Counted from the stretch's first letter, positions 37,418 through 46,335 are shown. The stretch is DNA of 64,000 nt from Mycobacterium ahvazicum (GCF_900176255.2 NZ_FXEG02000002.1:1364001-1428000), one strand, 5' to 3'. A program made the numbers and translations. Notes: a model not told the origin generated them from the letters alone.

Positions 37418-38563
37418 TCATAGGGCGAAAACGATGAGCGGTATCGCCATTTCGACCGCGGTGGCCCCGCCGTGAAACCCGATGAGGCGGGCCGCCTCGG
37501 CAGGCTCGCGCTTGGTGGCCAGCACCGCGGTGTCGCCGGGGCAGATCACAACGACGTCGCCGATGCGCGCCAGATGCCCCGGATCGACCGGCCCGAACAT
37601 CCCGGTGGCCACCGCCTGGTCGCGACTGTAAACCTGGGCCCGGCCGTCCAGCAGCGCGCTCCAGGTGGCCTGCACATCGACCGCGGCGCCCGGCTCGGTG
37701 TGCAGGTAGCGCACCCGCGGTTCACCCGCGACCACCCGGATGCCCGCACTCAGCCGGGCGTCGGTGTCCATGTCGACGCGGGCCTGCGGCGGCACGTTGA
37801 GGCCGCCGTGATCGGCGGTCACCAGCAGCGCGGCGTTGGCCGGCAGGGCATCGACCAGGCGTGTCAGCAGCGCGTCGACCCCTGCGGCCGCGTCATGCCA
37901 CTGCGGCGATCCGATGCCGAACACGTGCGCGGCGGTGTCCAGTTCGGCGGTGTAGCCGTAGACCAGGCCGGGTGCCGCGCGCAGCTCGTCGATGACCAGC
38001 TGGGCGTAGTCGTCGCCGGGGTTGCTGGGCCGAAAGTCGGCGCCGCGATACGCCGAATCCGTCAGTCCGCTGCCCACGAACAACGCCGGCAGCACCGCCC
38101 GCGCGGCGACCCCGCATCGGTGCAGCCGCTCGAACCAGGTGGGCAACGGCTGCCACTGCGCCGGCGGCGGGGCCCAGGGTGAATCCGAGCGCCAGTAGAT
38201 GTGGGTCAGCACCCGCTCGGTGCCCGGGACGTTGAGGGTGAAGCCGAGGATGCCGTGTTCGCCGGGCTGCGCGCCGGTGCCCAGCGACACCAGGCTGCTC
38301 GGCGTGGTCGACGGGAAGGTGCACGTGAGTTGGGTCATCCGCCCCGCCCCGCCGGCCAGCACCGAGGCCAGCAGCGGCGCGCTGCCCGCCAACTCCGGTA
38401 GCAGGTGCCAGCCCAGTCCGTCCACCAGCACGACGGCGATTCGATCAACCTGCCCGGCAACCGATTCGGTGACCGCCAACCGGTCGACGGCATCCGGCAC
38501 GCCGAGCAGTGCGGCCGCCGCCGGCAGCACATCGCACAGGGAGCCGGGCGTGGGAGCAGACAT
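37418..38563 (-). CDS. Type I phosphodiesterase / nucleotide pyrophosphatase family protein
   Basis: A 381-residue alkaline-phosphatase-superfamily hydrolase. Metal/nucleophile landmarks are VVLVDGLGW near residue 46, the nucleophile Thr in FPSTTPSSLVSLGTG near residue 86, YTAELDTAAHVFG near residue 209 and VTADHGGLNVPP near residue 251. No signal peptide, so probably cytosolic; the substrate is unknown. It starts 18 bases after the hydrogenase-cluster DUF6390-like gene on the same strand, so it may be the last gene of that transcript. Confidence 0.8.
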   Translation of the reverse strand: MSAPTPGSLCDVLPAAAALLGVPDAVDRLAVTESVAGQVDRIAVVLVDGLGWHLLPELAGSAPLLASVLAGGAGRMTQLTCTFPSTTPSSLVSLGTGAQPGEHGILGFTLNVPGTERVLTHIYWRSDSPWAPPPAQWQPLPTWFERLHRCGVAARAVLPALFVGSGLTDSAYRGADFRPSNPGDDYAQLVIDELRAAPGLVYGYTAELDTAAHVFGIGSPQWHDAAAGVDALLTRLVDALPANAALLVTADHGGLNVPPQARVDMDTDARLSAGIRVVAGEPRVRYLHTEPGAAVDVQATWSALLDGRAQVYSRDQAVATGMFGPVDPGHLARIGDVVVICPGDTAVLATKREPAEAARLIGFHGGATAVEMAIPLIVFAL

Positions 38564-38581
38564 GGCCCCAGTCTGGCACGG

Positions 38582-39292
38582 CTAAACGTGGGCCAGCCGT
38601 TGACTGGTCACCCGCAGTTGCCGGTCCGTGCTCTGCGCCAGCGCGCGCTGCTGCTGCGGGTCCAGCCGGCCACACAGCCGGCCCCAGTGCACCGCGACCT
38701 CGTCACCGACGGCCACGTCGGGCACCGCGCTGTACCCGTCGGCCCAGATGTCGAGCAATCGCAGCGACGGCTCGCCCAGTGTGAGCGCCCGCCCATCGTA
38801 GATCAGCCGCCGGCAGCTCACCTCGACGTCGTCACCGGTTCGGGAAACGACTGTGCCCCAGGTGATTCGGCAGTTGTCCAACACACCTAGCGGATGTTCG
38901 TCCATGCCGCGGCCGAGAAATCGTGTCCACGGGTACACGCCGAACACATGGAAGCAGTGGTTGCCGGCCGCTTCGCGCGACAGCTCCGGTGTCAGGTGTG
39001 ACCAGTAGCGCCCGGCCTGCGGGCCGATGATCGCCAGCAACGCGTCGTAGAAGTCCCGCGCATCGATGCCGGCGCCGATTCCGCCGCCGAGCCAATACGA
39101 TTCGACCAGGCGGTGATCCAGCGGATCGGCGATACCCGCCAGCGCGGCCAGCACCCGCAGATACGGCCAGGCCCCGGAGAACTTCGACGCCGCGGCGCGC
39201 ACATCGGCTACCGAGCCGGCACGCAGCGTGGCGCCCAGCGGTGGCCCGCAGTAGCCCAGTGCGTTGGGTGCATACGCGTAGCGGGCGAACAT
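38582..39292 (-). CDS. DUF6390-like hydrogenase-cluster protein
   Basis: A 236-residue protein (ATG at 39292 behind AGAGGGGCG; a TTG at 39313 would overlap the hypD stop as TTGA). It opens FARYAYAPNALGYCGPPLG, then shows SYWLGGGIGAGIDARDFYDALL and HCFHVFGVYPWTRFLG, which I associate with the DUF6390 family found next to hyp genes in actinobacteria. No catalytic motif is recognised. Position right after hypD suggests a role in hydrogenase maturation or nickel handling (inference). Confidence 0.7.
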   Translation of the reverse strand: MFARYAYAPNALGYCGPPLGATLRAGSVADVRAAASKFSGAWPYLRVLAALAGIADPLDHRLVESYWLGGGIGAGIDARDFYDALLAIIGPQAGRYWSHLTPELSREAAGNHCFHVFGVYPWTRFLGRGMDEHPLGVLDNCRITWGTVVSRTGDDVEVSCRRLIYDGRALTLGEPSLRLLDIWADGYSAVPDVAVGDEVAVHWGRLCGRLDPQQQRALAQSTDRQLRVTSQRLAHV

Positions 39293-39309
39293 CTCGACGC
39301 CCCTCTGAT

Positions 39310-40440
39310 TCAAGACCGCGCCACCAATTTGACGGCGTCACGGTGCATGCGGCCGAAGTTGTAATAGGCCGCGCAGGCCCCCTCGGGCGACACCATGCAC
39401 GTTCCGATCGGCGTCTCCGGCGTGCACGCCGTGCCGAAAACCTTGCACTCCCAAGGCTTCAGCACACCCTTGAGCACCTCGCCGCATTGACAAGCCTTCG
39501 GGTCGGCGACCCGCACACCGGGCATCGCGAACCGCAGCTCGGCGTCGAACTCCGCGAAGTCGTCGTGCAGCCGCAGTGCGCTTTGCGAAATGAAGCCCAG
39601 CCCTCGCCATTCGAAATGCGGGCGTAGCGCGAACACCGCGCCCAGCAGCGCCAGCGCGGCCGGGTTGCCGTGCTCGGGCACCACCCGCTTGTACTGGTTC
39701 TCCACCTCGCAGCGGCCCTCGCGGATCTGACGCAGCAGCATCGCGACCGCGGCCAGGATGTCCAGGGGCTCGAATCCAGCCACCACCAACGGCTTTCGAT
39801 ACACATCGGGGACGAATCGATACGGCCGGTTGCCGACCACCGTCGACACGTGACCGGGACCGATGAATCCCGACAGCCGCAGATCCGGCGATTCCAGGAT
39901 CGCCTTGATCGGCGGCACGATCGTGACGTGGTTGCAGAACACGGAGAAGTTCGGCAGCCCCAGCTCGCGTGCCCGCACCAGTGTGACCGCGGTGGACGGC
40001 GCGGTGGTTTCAAAGCCGATCGCGAAGAACACGACGTGGCGGTCCGGGTTGTCCATCGCGACCTTGCACGCGTCCAGCGGTGAATAGACGAAACGCACGT
40101 CGGCGCCCCGGGCCTTGGCGTCCAACAGGCTTCCGTTCGAACCGGGCACCCGCATCATGTCGCCGAAGCAGGTGAAGATCACATCGGGCTGACCGGCCAG
40201 CCACATCGCGTCGTCGATGCGGCCCATCGGGATCACGCAGACCGGACAGCCCGGGCCGTGCACCAATTCGACGTTGTCGGGCAACAGATGCTCGATGCCG
40301 TGCCGATAGATGGTGTGGGTGTGCCCGCCGCACACCTCCATGAACTTGAACTGCTCAGCACCGCTGCCGGCCAGGTGCTCGATCGCGCCCAGCAGCTTGC
40401 GGGCCGCGGCCGGATCGCGGAATTCGTCAACGAATTTCAT
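39310..40440 (-). CDS. hypD: [NiFe]-hydrogenase maturation protein HypD
   Basis: A 376-residue HypD, the iron-sulfur scaffold on which HypC and HypE assemble the Fe(CN)2CO group. It shows the conserved EVCGGHTHTIYRHG near residue 37 and HGPGCPVCVIP near residue 61, and the C-terminal [4Fe-4S] ligands in KACQCGEVLKGVLKPWECKVFG and GTCMVSPEGACAAYYN. ATG at 40440 with AAAGGGGGACGGCA. It is 13 bases after hypC. Confidence 0.95.
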   Translation of the reverse strand: MKFVDEFRDPAAARKLLGAIEHLAGSGAEQFKFMEVCGGHTHTIYRHGIEHLLPDNVELVHGPGCPVCVIPMGRIDDAMWLAGQPDVIFTCFGDMMRVPGSNGSLLDAKARGADVRFVYSPLDACKVAMDNPDRHVVFFAIGFETTAPSTAVTLVRARELGLPNFSVFCNHVTIVPPIKAILESPDLRLSGFIGPGHVSTVVGNRPYRFVPDVYRKPLVVAGFEPLDILAAVAMLLRQIREGRCEVENQYKRVVPEHGNPAALALLGAVFALRPHFEWRGLGFISQSALRLHDDFAEFDAELRFAMPGVRVADPKACQCGEVLKGVLKPWECKVFGTACTPETPIGTCMVSPEGACAAYYNFGRMHRDAVKLVARS

Positions 40441-40453
40441 TGCCGTCCCCCTT

Positions 40454-40726
40454 TCAGACGATGGCCGACGAGTCGAAGGCTTCCATTTCGGTGGTGTAGG
40501 CCTCGCCGAGCTTTTTGATCGCGGCCAAGGTGAGCAGCGCCTCGGTTTCGTCGATCTTGGCCATCGCGAACCCGACGTGGACCAGCACCCACTCGTCGGG
40601 CTCGGGCATGTCGTCCTCCAGCAGGCGCACGCTGATGTTGCGCTGCACGCCGCTGACGTCGACCTTCGCTAAATAGTTTGCGGGGTCGGTGATTTCAACG
40701 ATCCGGCCCGGAATTCCGAGGCACAT
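40454..40726 (-). CDS. hypC: HypC/HupF-family chaperone, copy 1 (next to hypD)
   Basis: A 90-residue HypC that begins MCLGIPGRIVEI, so Cys2, needed to bind HypD and the large subunit, is present. The core YLAKVDVSGVQRNISVRLL and DEWVLVHVGFAMAKIDE is typical. A C-terminal helix (TLAAIKKLGEAYTTEMEAF) is longer than in the second copy. It lies between hypE and hypD, suggesting this is the copy used for Fe(CN)2CO assembly. Confidence 0.92.
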   Translation of the reverse strand: MCLGIPGRIVEITDPANYLAKVDVSGVQRNISVRLLEDDMPEPDEWVLVHVGFAMAKIDETEALLTLAAIKKLGEAYTTEMEAFDSSAIV

Positions 40727-40745
40727 GTCAGCGAGCTCCTTTTCG

Positions 40746-41846
40746 TCAGCAGATTCTTGGTAACGGATCCCCGACGAGCATGTCGACGATGCGGGTCCCG
40801 CCGAATCCGGTGCGCAGTACCACGGCGTCCGCGGGTTCGGTGACGATTTCCCCGACCTGCGCCGCCTGCGTGCCGAGCGGGTGCGACCGCAACGCGGCCA
40901 GGCCGGCTTCGGCCTCCTGCGGCGCGACGACGGCGACGAACTTGCCCTCGTTGGCGACATAGAGCGGATCGATGCCGAGCAACTCGCACGCGCCATTGAC
41001 GTGTGCCTGCAACGGGAGTCGCTGCTCGTCGAGCACCACCCCGAGACCGCAGGCCTGGGCCAGTTCGTTGCATACCGTGCCGACGCCGCCGCGGGTGGCG
41101 TCGCGCAGCCAGCGAGTGGCGGGTGCCGCGGCCATCAGCAATTCGACCAGCGGGCTGACGCAGGCGGTGTCGGAGGCGATGTCGGCCTCGATGGCCAGGT
41201 CGCCGCGGGCCAGCATGACGGCCATGCCGTGGTCGCCCATCGACCCGGACAGCAGCAGTTTGTCGCCGACGCGCACCGAATCCGCCGACAGGGTGCGCCC
41301 GGCCGGGATGACGCCGGCCCCCGCGGTGGTGATGAACAGCCCGTCGGCCGCGCCTCTGGGCACCACCTTGGTGTCGCCGGTGACGATCTGCACACCGGCC
41401 TTGGCGGCGGCCGCGGCCATATCGGCGGCGATCTCTTTCAACTCGGCGATCGCAAAGCCCTCTTCGAGCACGAACGCCGCCGATATCCAGGCCGGCACGG
41501 CACCGGTCATCGCCAGGTCATTGCAGGTGCCATTGACGGCGAGCTCACCGACGGAGCCGCCCGGAAAACGCCTGGGCTGCACCACAAACGAGTCGGTGGA
41601 CATCGCCAGTCGCTCGCCGCCGGGCAACGTGAGCACCGCGCCGTCGCCGAGTGACTCCAGCGCCGGGTTGCGAAACGCCTCCATGAACACCGCGTCGAGC
41701 AGTGCCGCCGACGCTTTGCCGCCGGCGCCATGCGCCAGCGTCACGTGGTCGTCGAGTAACCGGGGGCGGCGCCGGCGGAACGACTCGACCCGCTCGATCA
41801 CCTCACCCTCGGCGAAGCGCGGTCCCGACGAAAGATACTTGTTCAT
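40746..41846 (-). CDS. hypE: [NiFe]-hydrogenase maturation protein HypE
   Basis: A 366-residue HypE of the PurM fold, which dehydrates the carbamoyl group on its C-terminal cysteine to give cyanide. The terminal residues are DPLPRIC, with the required final Cys366. ATP-binding landmarks include HGAGGKASAALLD near residue 37, GDTKVVPRGAADG and RDATRGGVGTVCNELA. Start at 41846 (MNKYLSSGPRF) overlaps the stop of the SIS gene by ATGA. Confidence 0.95.
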   Translation of the reverse strand: MNKYLSSGPRFAEGEVIERVESFRRRRPRLLDDHVTLAHGAGGKASAALLDAVFMEAFRNPALESLGDGAVLTLPGGERLAMSTDSFVVQPRRFPGGSVGELAVNGTCNDLAMTGAVPAWISAAFVLEEGFAIAELKEIAADMAAAAAKAGVQIVTGDTKVVPRGAADGLFITTAGAGVIPAGRTLSADSVRVGDKLLLSGSMGDHGMAVMLARGDLAIEADIASDTACVSPLVELLMAAAPATRWLRDATRGGVGTVCNELAQACGLGVVLDEQRLPLQAHVNGACELLGIDPLYVANEGKFVAVVAPQEAEAGLAALRSHPLGTQAAQVGEIVTEPADAVVLRTGFGGTRIVDMLVGDPLPRIC

Positions 41847-42511
41847 GCGGCCCCCACACCTTGGTCGCCGGACCGTTCGTGAACAGCTAGCCACAGTTGA
41901 TAGCCCAGCAGCGCTTGAGATTCCTGGATCCGGTGCACACTTTGTGATCGAACGACGAAGCAGGCGTTCACATTTGGATTGTTCACGAAGGCACCGCCGT
42001 CGTAACCGGCGAAACCGATGGTGTACAGGCCGCGTTGGTGCGCCTCGGCCAGCGCGGTGAGCAGATTCGGCGAGTTGCCGCTGGTCGACATCGCGACGGC
42101 GATGTCACCGGCGTTGGCGCGGGCGATCAGCTGACGGGCGAATACCAGCTCGAACCCGACATCGTTGCCCAGCGCCGTCACGATGGCCTGGTCGGCGGTC
42201 AACGACCAGGCCGGCAGCGACGTGCCGATCGGCGGCCGGGCGAACAAGGTGGCAAGGGTCGTGGAATCGGTGCAGCGGCCGCCGTTTCCGAAGGTGAACA
42301 TCCGCCCGCCCGCGGCGAACCGGCGTGCCGTCTCGGTGGCGGCCACCTGCAGCAGCTCGGCGTTGGCGTCCAGCGTGGCGCGCCGCAAGGCCAGGCTTTC
42401 GGCCGCTTTCGCCCGCGCCGACGCGGCCAGGTCGGCGAGCAGCGAGGTGGGGTCGTCCTCCTGCGCGTCGATGAACGGATAGAGAAAGTTGGTGGGTTCG
42501 TCGCGGCTCAT
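41843..42511 (-). CDS. SIS-domain (GmhA-like) protein in the hydrogenase operon
   Basis: A 222-residue sugar-isomerase-fold protein resembling phosphoheptose isomerases: RMFTFGNGGRCTDSTTLATL near residue 70, DIAVAMSTSGNSPNLLTALAEA near residue 137 and GLYTIGFAGYDGG. The Ser/Thr phosphate-binding motif STSGNS is intact. In lipopolysaccharide bacteria GmhA makes heptose, which mycobacteria do not need for LPS; the setting between hypE and a SIS-HypC fusion suggests a hydrogenase-linked role that is not known. Start overlaps the preceding stop as ATGA. Confidence 0.8.
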   Translation of the reverse strand: MSRDEPTNFLYPFIDAQEDDPTSLLADLAASARAKAAESLALRRATLDANAELLQVAATETARRFAAGGRMFTFGNGGRCTDSTTLATLFARPPIGTSLPAWSLTADQAIVTALGNDVGFELVFARQLIARANAGDIAVAMSTSGNSPNLLTALAEAHQRGLYTIGFAGYDGGAFVNNPNVNACFVVRSQSVHRIQESQALLGYQLWLAVHERSGDQGVGAA

Positions 42512-43236
42512 CGCGTGTCCTCGATTCGGCTGATCGCGGTGCCGGCATGCACGAGCACCAGATCGCCGGTGGCAACGGGACCCACGAGCGTGGTCACGAC
42601 GTTCTCGACGCCGCGTGCGGTGCGCACGGTGGCCGTCTCGTCGGCGGCGGCGGCCCTCACCTCGCCCAGGCGGCCCTCGTCGCCGCACGTCACGCAGACG
42701 TCTTCGGCGCATTCGGGTTTGAGCAGTCCGGCGTGCTCGAAGCAGACGTGCGTGAGCTCCCACAGCAGGTGATAGAACAACACGAAGCCACCGGTCGCGG
42801 GCACCCGCGGATCCGGATCGTCCAGCCACAGCACGTGATCGGCCATCCCCGCCTGCGGTCGTTCGCCGCTGCCGATCCACAGCGTGGTGGCACCCCATGC
42901 GGGGCCGCGTCGCATCACCGAGCAGACGTCCGCGTCCCGCGCACCGGAGACCGCGATCACGATGTCGCCGGGGCGCACCGAAACCCGCACCAAATCAACC
43001 AGATCGGGCCCGGTGAGTGCGACAGCGGGCAATGCTCGTTTCCCCACGATCACCGGATGGACGAACTCGACCGCGATGTGCAGCGCATGCGGCTCCCAGG
43101 ACGGGGCGATGGACCACATGGTGGCACCGGCGGCGAACCGCTTGGCCAGCGTGAAGGCCGCGGCGGCCAGGTCAGTGGCCAGATCCGAGGCCAGTTCGGC
43201 GCCGAGCCCGCGGTCGATCGCCGTGAACGTCGTCAT
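42508..43236 (-). CDS. SIS-like domain fused to HypC-like domain
   Basis: A 242-residue two-domain protein. Residues 1-150 are SIS-like (DLAAAAFTLAKRFAAGATMW; PGDIVIAVSGARDADVCSV, in place of the usual STSGNS loop). Residues 178-236 form a HypC/HupF-like beta-barrel: DVCVTCGDEGRLGEVRAAAAD and GPVATGDLVLVHAGTAIS. The HypC cysteine, normally residue 2, is Cys181 in an internal CxxC (Cys181/Cys184). Overlaps hypF and the next SIS gene by four bases each. Function unknown; perhaps a scaffold or redox-regulated chaperone. Confidence 0.75.
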   Translation of the reverse strand: MTTFTAIDRGLGAELASDLATDLAAAAFTLAKRFAAGATMWSIAPSWEPHALHIAVEFVHPVIVGKRALPAVALTGPDLVDLVRVSVRPGDIVIAVSGARDADVCSVMRRGPAWGATTLWIGSGERPQAGMADHVLWLDDPDPRVPATGGFVLFYHLLWELTHVCFEHAGLLKPECAEDVCVTCGDEGRLGEVRAAAADETATVRTARGVENVVTTLVGPVATGDLVLVHAGTAISRIEDTR

Positions 43237-45569
43237 GACATCTCCTCGAGTGCGGTGAGCATCGAGATCGCGGCCTGGCCCAACGCCAGCCCGCCGTCGT
43301 TGGGCGGAACGGTGTGATGGGTCAGCACCTCAAAACCATTGTGCTGCAGCAGCTCACGACAAGCGCGCAAGAGCAGCACATTCTGGAAAACACCGCCGGT
43401 CAGGCCCACCAGCCGGATCGGGCCGGCCACCTGCGCGACCACCTTGGCGACCGCGACCGCGATGGCCCGGTGAAACGCGGCCGCCAGCAGCGCCGCCGAT
43501 GTGCCCGCGTAGAGTGCCGACACCATGGTCTGCACGCAGGTGGCCGGGTCGATCACCCCGTCGGCCCGCACGGTCAGCGGCAGCGCGGGACCGGGGCCCG
43601 CGGCGCGCTCGGCCAGCGCCTCCAGCTCGATGGCGGCCTGGCCTTCGTAGTCGATACGGTGCCGCACCCCCAACAGCGAGGCGATCGCGTCGAACAATCG
43701 GCCCATGCTGGAACACCGCACACATCCGGTGCTGCTCTCCAATTGCGAACGGGTGAGCCGCAATTCCTCCGCCGAAGCCGCGGCGACCGGCGCCAGTTGC
43801 GGGGTCCAGTCGATGCCGGCCATCCACAACTGGGACAGCGCGATGCGCCACGGGTTGCGAACGGCGGCGTCGCCGCCCGGCAGCGGCACCGGCAACAGAT
43901 GGCCGGCCCGCACGAAGCGGTGGCTGTCGCGACCGAGGACAAGGATCTCCCCGCCCCAGATCGTGTCGTCACAACCGTACCCGGTGCCGTCGAAGGCGAC
44001 GCCGACCACGGGTTCACCGAGGCGGCCGTGTTCGGCCAGCAGCGAGACCACATGCGCGTGATGGTGCTGGACGAGATCCAGAGGTCGATCACCGGCGCGA
44101 CGCTCGGCCCAGCTGCGGGTGTGATACCCCGGGTGTAAGTCGGCAGCCAATCGGGCTGGTTCACAATGGAGTTCGCTGAGTTGATGCACCGCACGCTCGA
44201 ACGCCCGCAGCGTCTCCCAGCTGGCCATGTCGCCGATGTGGCCGGACAGGTAGGCGTGCGAACCGTCGGCGAGGCAGAACGTGTTCTTCAGCTCGCCGCC
44301 CACCGCGAGCACCGCCGGGCCGTGGCGGCCCAGATCGATCGGCAGTGGGGCAAAACCGCGCGACCGTCGGATCGGGAGCTCCCTACCGTCGACCACGCGC
44401 ACCACCGAGTCGTCACACGGCACGTGGATGGGCCGGTCGTGGTCGAGGATCGCGTCGCAGAGTCCCGGGAGCCGGGACACGACATCGTCGTCGGTGAAGC
44501 AGATGGGTTCCTCGGTCCGGTTGGCGCTGGTGAACACCAGCGCATCGGGTGCGGAAGTCAGCAGCAGATGGTGGACGGGGGAGTACGGCAGCATCAGCCC
44601 CAGCAGCGGGCTGCCGGGGGCAACGGCCGCAGCGACCGGCGCGTCCGGGCGGCGCCGCAACAACACGATCGGGCGCGCGGGACTCGACAGCACTGCGGCC
44701 TCGTCGTCGTCGATCTCGGCGTAGCGGCGCGCGACATCCACGTCGCGGACCAGCATGGCGAACGGCTTGGCGCCGCGGGCTTTTCGTGCCCGCAATGCCC
44801 CGACGGCCGTTTCGTCGTCGACGGCACAGGCCAGGTGGTAGCCGCCGATGCCCTTGATGGCGACCACCGCGCCCGCCGTCAGCGCCCGTTGGGCGGCCGC
44901 CAGCGCCGCATCCGACCCCGTGACCCGCCCGTCCTGCGCGCACAACCACAGCGAGGGACCGCATTCGGGGCAGGCGATCGGCTGGGCGTGGAACCGGCGA
45001 TTCGCGGGATCGTGGTATTCGGCCGCACATCGCGCGCACATCGGAAACGCGGCCATCGTGGTGGCTGGGCGGTCGTACGGTAATTCGCGGATGATGGTGA
45101 ACCGCGGTCCACAGTTGGTGCACGTGACGAACGGGTGGCGGTAGCGCCGATCGTGGGGGTCGAACAGTTCGGCGACACAGTCGTCGCACACCGCGATGTC
45201 GGGCGGAATCGGGGTGGTGGCACCGGTGATCGTCCGACTCGCCACGATCCGGAACTCGTGCCCGCAACTGGTATCCGCGGTCAGGTCCGCCACGCCGACG
45301 GCGGCGATGCGGGCCAGCGGCGGGGCCTGGTCACGTAGCCGGTGACCGAACTCCGCCACGCGTGCCGGCTCGCCCTGCACCTCGAGAAATACCGCGCCGG
45401 AGTCGTTTCCGACGAAGCCGGCCAGGCCGAGCTCGCCGGCGATCCGGTGCACGAACGGCCGGAAGCCGACCCCTTGAACGACACCGGTCACAGTGAAGCG
45501 CCGCCGCACCTGCGGGTGGGAGACGTCGGACCGAAGCAGCGGGGGCCCCGACAAGGAGAAGCCGGTCAT
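43233..45569 (-). CDS. hypF: Carbamoyltransferase HypF
   Basis: A 778-residue HypF that makes the thiocarbamate on HypE from carbamoyl phosphate and ATP. Domains in order: acylphosphatase (VTGVVQGVGFRPFVHRIAGE, residue 28 on), two zinc fingers (CDDCVAEL...CTNCGPRF and CARCAAEY...CPECGPSL), a YrdC-like domain (IKGIGGYHLACAV near 240) and a Kae1-like domain with VQHHHAHVVSLLAEH near 508 and GVAFDGTGYG. Full length and intact motifs. ATG at 45569 is one base after the second hypC. Confidence 0.95.
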   Translation of the reverse strand: MTGFSLSGPPLLRSDVSHPQVRRRFTVTGVVQGVGFRPFVHRIAGELGLAGFVGNDSGAVFLEVQGEPARVAEFGHRLRDQAPPLARIAAVGVADLTADTSCGHEFRIVASRTITGATTPIPPDIAVCDDCVAELFDPHDRRYRHPFVTCTNCGPRFTIIRELPYDRPATTMAAFPMCARCAAEYHDPANRRFHAQPIACPECGPSLWLCAQDGRVTGSDAALAAAQRALTAGAVVAIKGIGGYHLACAVDDETAVGALRARKARGAKPFAMLVRDVDVARRYAEIDDDEAAVLSSPARPIVLLRRRPDAPVAAAVAPGSPLLGLMLPYSPVHHLLLTSAPDALVFTSANRTEEPICFTDDDVVSRLPGLCDAILDHDRPIHVPCDDSVVRVVDGRELPIRRSRGFAPLPIDLGRHGPAVLAVGGELKNTFCLADGSHAYLSGHIGDMASWETLRAFERAVHQLSELHCEPARLAADLHPGYHTRSWAERRAGDRPLDLVQHHHAHVVSLLAEHGRLGEPVVGVAFDGTGYGCDDTIWGGEILVLGRDSHRFVRAGHLLPVPLPGGDAAVRNPWRIALSQLWMAGIDWTPQLAPVAAASAEELRLTRSQLESSTGCVRCSSMGRLFDAIASLLGVRHRIDYEGQAAIELEALAERAAGPGPALPLTVRADGVIDPATCVQTMVSALYAGTSAALLAAAFHRAIAVAVAKVVAQVAGPIRLVGLTGGVFQNVLLLRACRELLQHNGFEVLTHHTVPPNDGGLALGQAAISMLTALEEMS

Positions 45570-45570
45570 C

Positions 45571-45819
45571 TCAACCGCCCTCCGGGCCGCCGCGGCCCAT
45601 CAGTTCCAGACCGGCCATCGCCTGCTCGGCGCCGGCGCGATCGGTCTTCTCGACCACGAAGCCCATGTGGATGATCACCCAGTCGCCGCGCTCGAATGTC
45701 TCTTCGGGCAGCATGCCGACGTTGACCTTGCGCTGCTCGCCGGTGACCTCGACCAGCGCCAGCTGGCCCTCGTAACCGTCCAGCATCCTGATCACCTGAC
45801 CGGGAATCCCCAAACACAT
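45571..45819 (-). CDS. HypC/HupF-family chaperone, copy 2
   Basis: An 82-residue HypC paralogue, MCLGIPGQVIRMLDGYEGQLALVEV, with the essential Cys2 and the VIIHMGFVVEKTD end. It lies between the maturation protease and hypF. The division of labour with copy 1 is unknown; in systems with two copies one often serves the large subunit and the other the HypD complex. Confidence 0.9.
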   Translation of the reverse strand: MCLGIPGQVIRMLDGYEGQLALVEVTGEQRKVNVGMLPEETFERGDWVIIHMGFVVEKTDRAGAEQAMAGLELMGRGGPEGG

Positions 45820-45820
45820 C

Positions 45821-46318
45821 TCAGCACTCCTCGCGCACCGCGCAGGCCGTCGGGGTCTGCAGCGCGGCGACGATCTCCTCGATCGCATGAACGGCCCGCG
45901 GAACGGCTTTGGCGACCGGTTCGGTGAGACCGATGCCCTCTTCGACGCAGCCGGCCTCACACCCGACCACCACCGTGTACGGCGGATTGCCGCCGAGCGC
46001 GCGCAGGCTGGCGAACACCGCGGCCGGGTCCATGCTGTGGCCATCGAAACCGACTGTGGTGCAAGTGGAGTCATGGTCAGCCTGGAACACGTGCAGGGTT
46101 CCCGGGTGGCCGCGGCTGGGTACCGCATCGACGAGGACCAGCGTGTCCCAGTCCTCGAGCAGGTCATACGCGAGGTGCATGCCCGCGATGCCGTAGTCGG
46201 TCACGCGGACACTGTGATTGTGGTGTGGCAGCGCGGCGTTGCGGACTACTTCGGAACCGAATCCGTCGTCGCCCAGGAAGATGTTGCCGATCCCGGCCAC
46301 CAGGATGCGCGCGGTCAT
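45821..46318 (-). CDS. Hydrogenase maturation protease (HycI/HupD family)
   Basis: A 165-residue endopeptidase that removes the C-terminal extension of the large subunit after nickel insertion. The N-terminal signature GIGNIFLGDDGFGSEVV holds the metal-sensing Asp/Glu, with VTDYGIAGMHLAYDLL and TLVLVDAV following. Start ATG at 46318. One base separates it from hypC copy 2. Its substrate is almost certainly HhyL, which has a 22-residue tail after the last metal-ligand motif. Confidence 0.88.
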   Translation of the reverse strand: MTARILVAGIGNIFLGDDGFGSEVVRNAALPHHNHSVRVTDYGIAGMHLAYDLLEDWDTLVLVDAVPSRGHPGTLHVFQADHDSTCTTVGFDGHSMDPAAVFASLRALGGNPPYTVVVGCEAGCVEEGIGLTEPVAKAVPRAVHAIEEIVAALQTPTACAVREEC

Positions 46319-46335
46319 GGCCGTCTCCGACGCGG

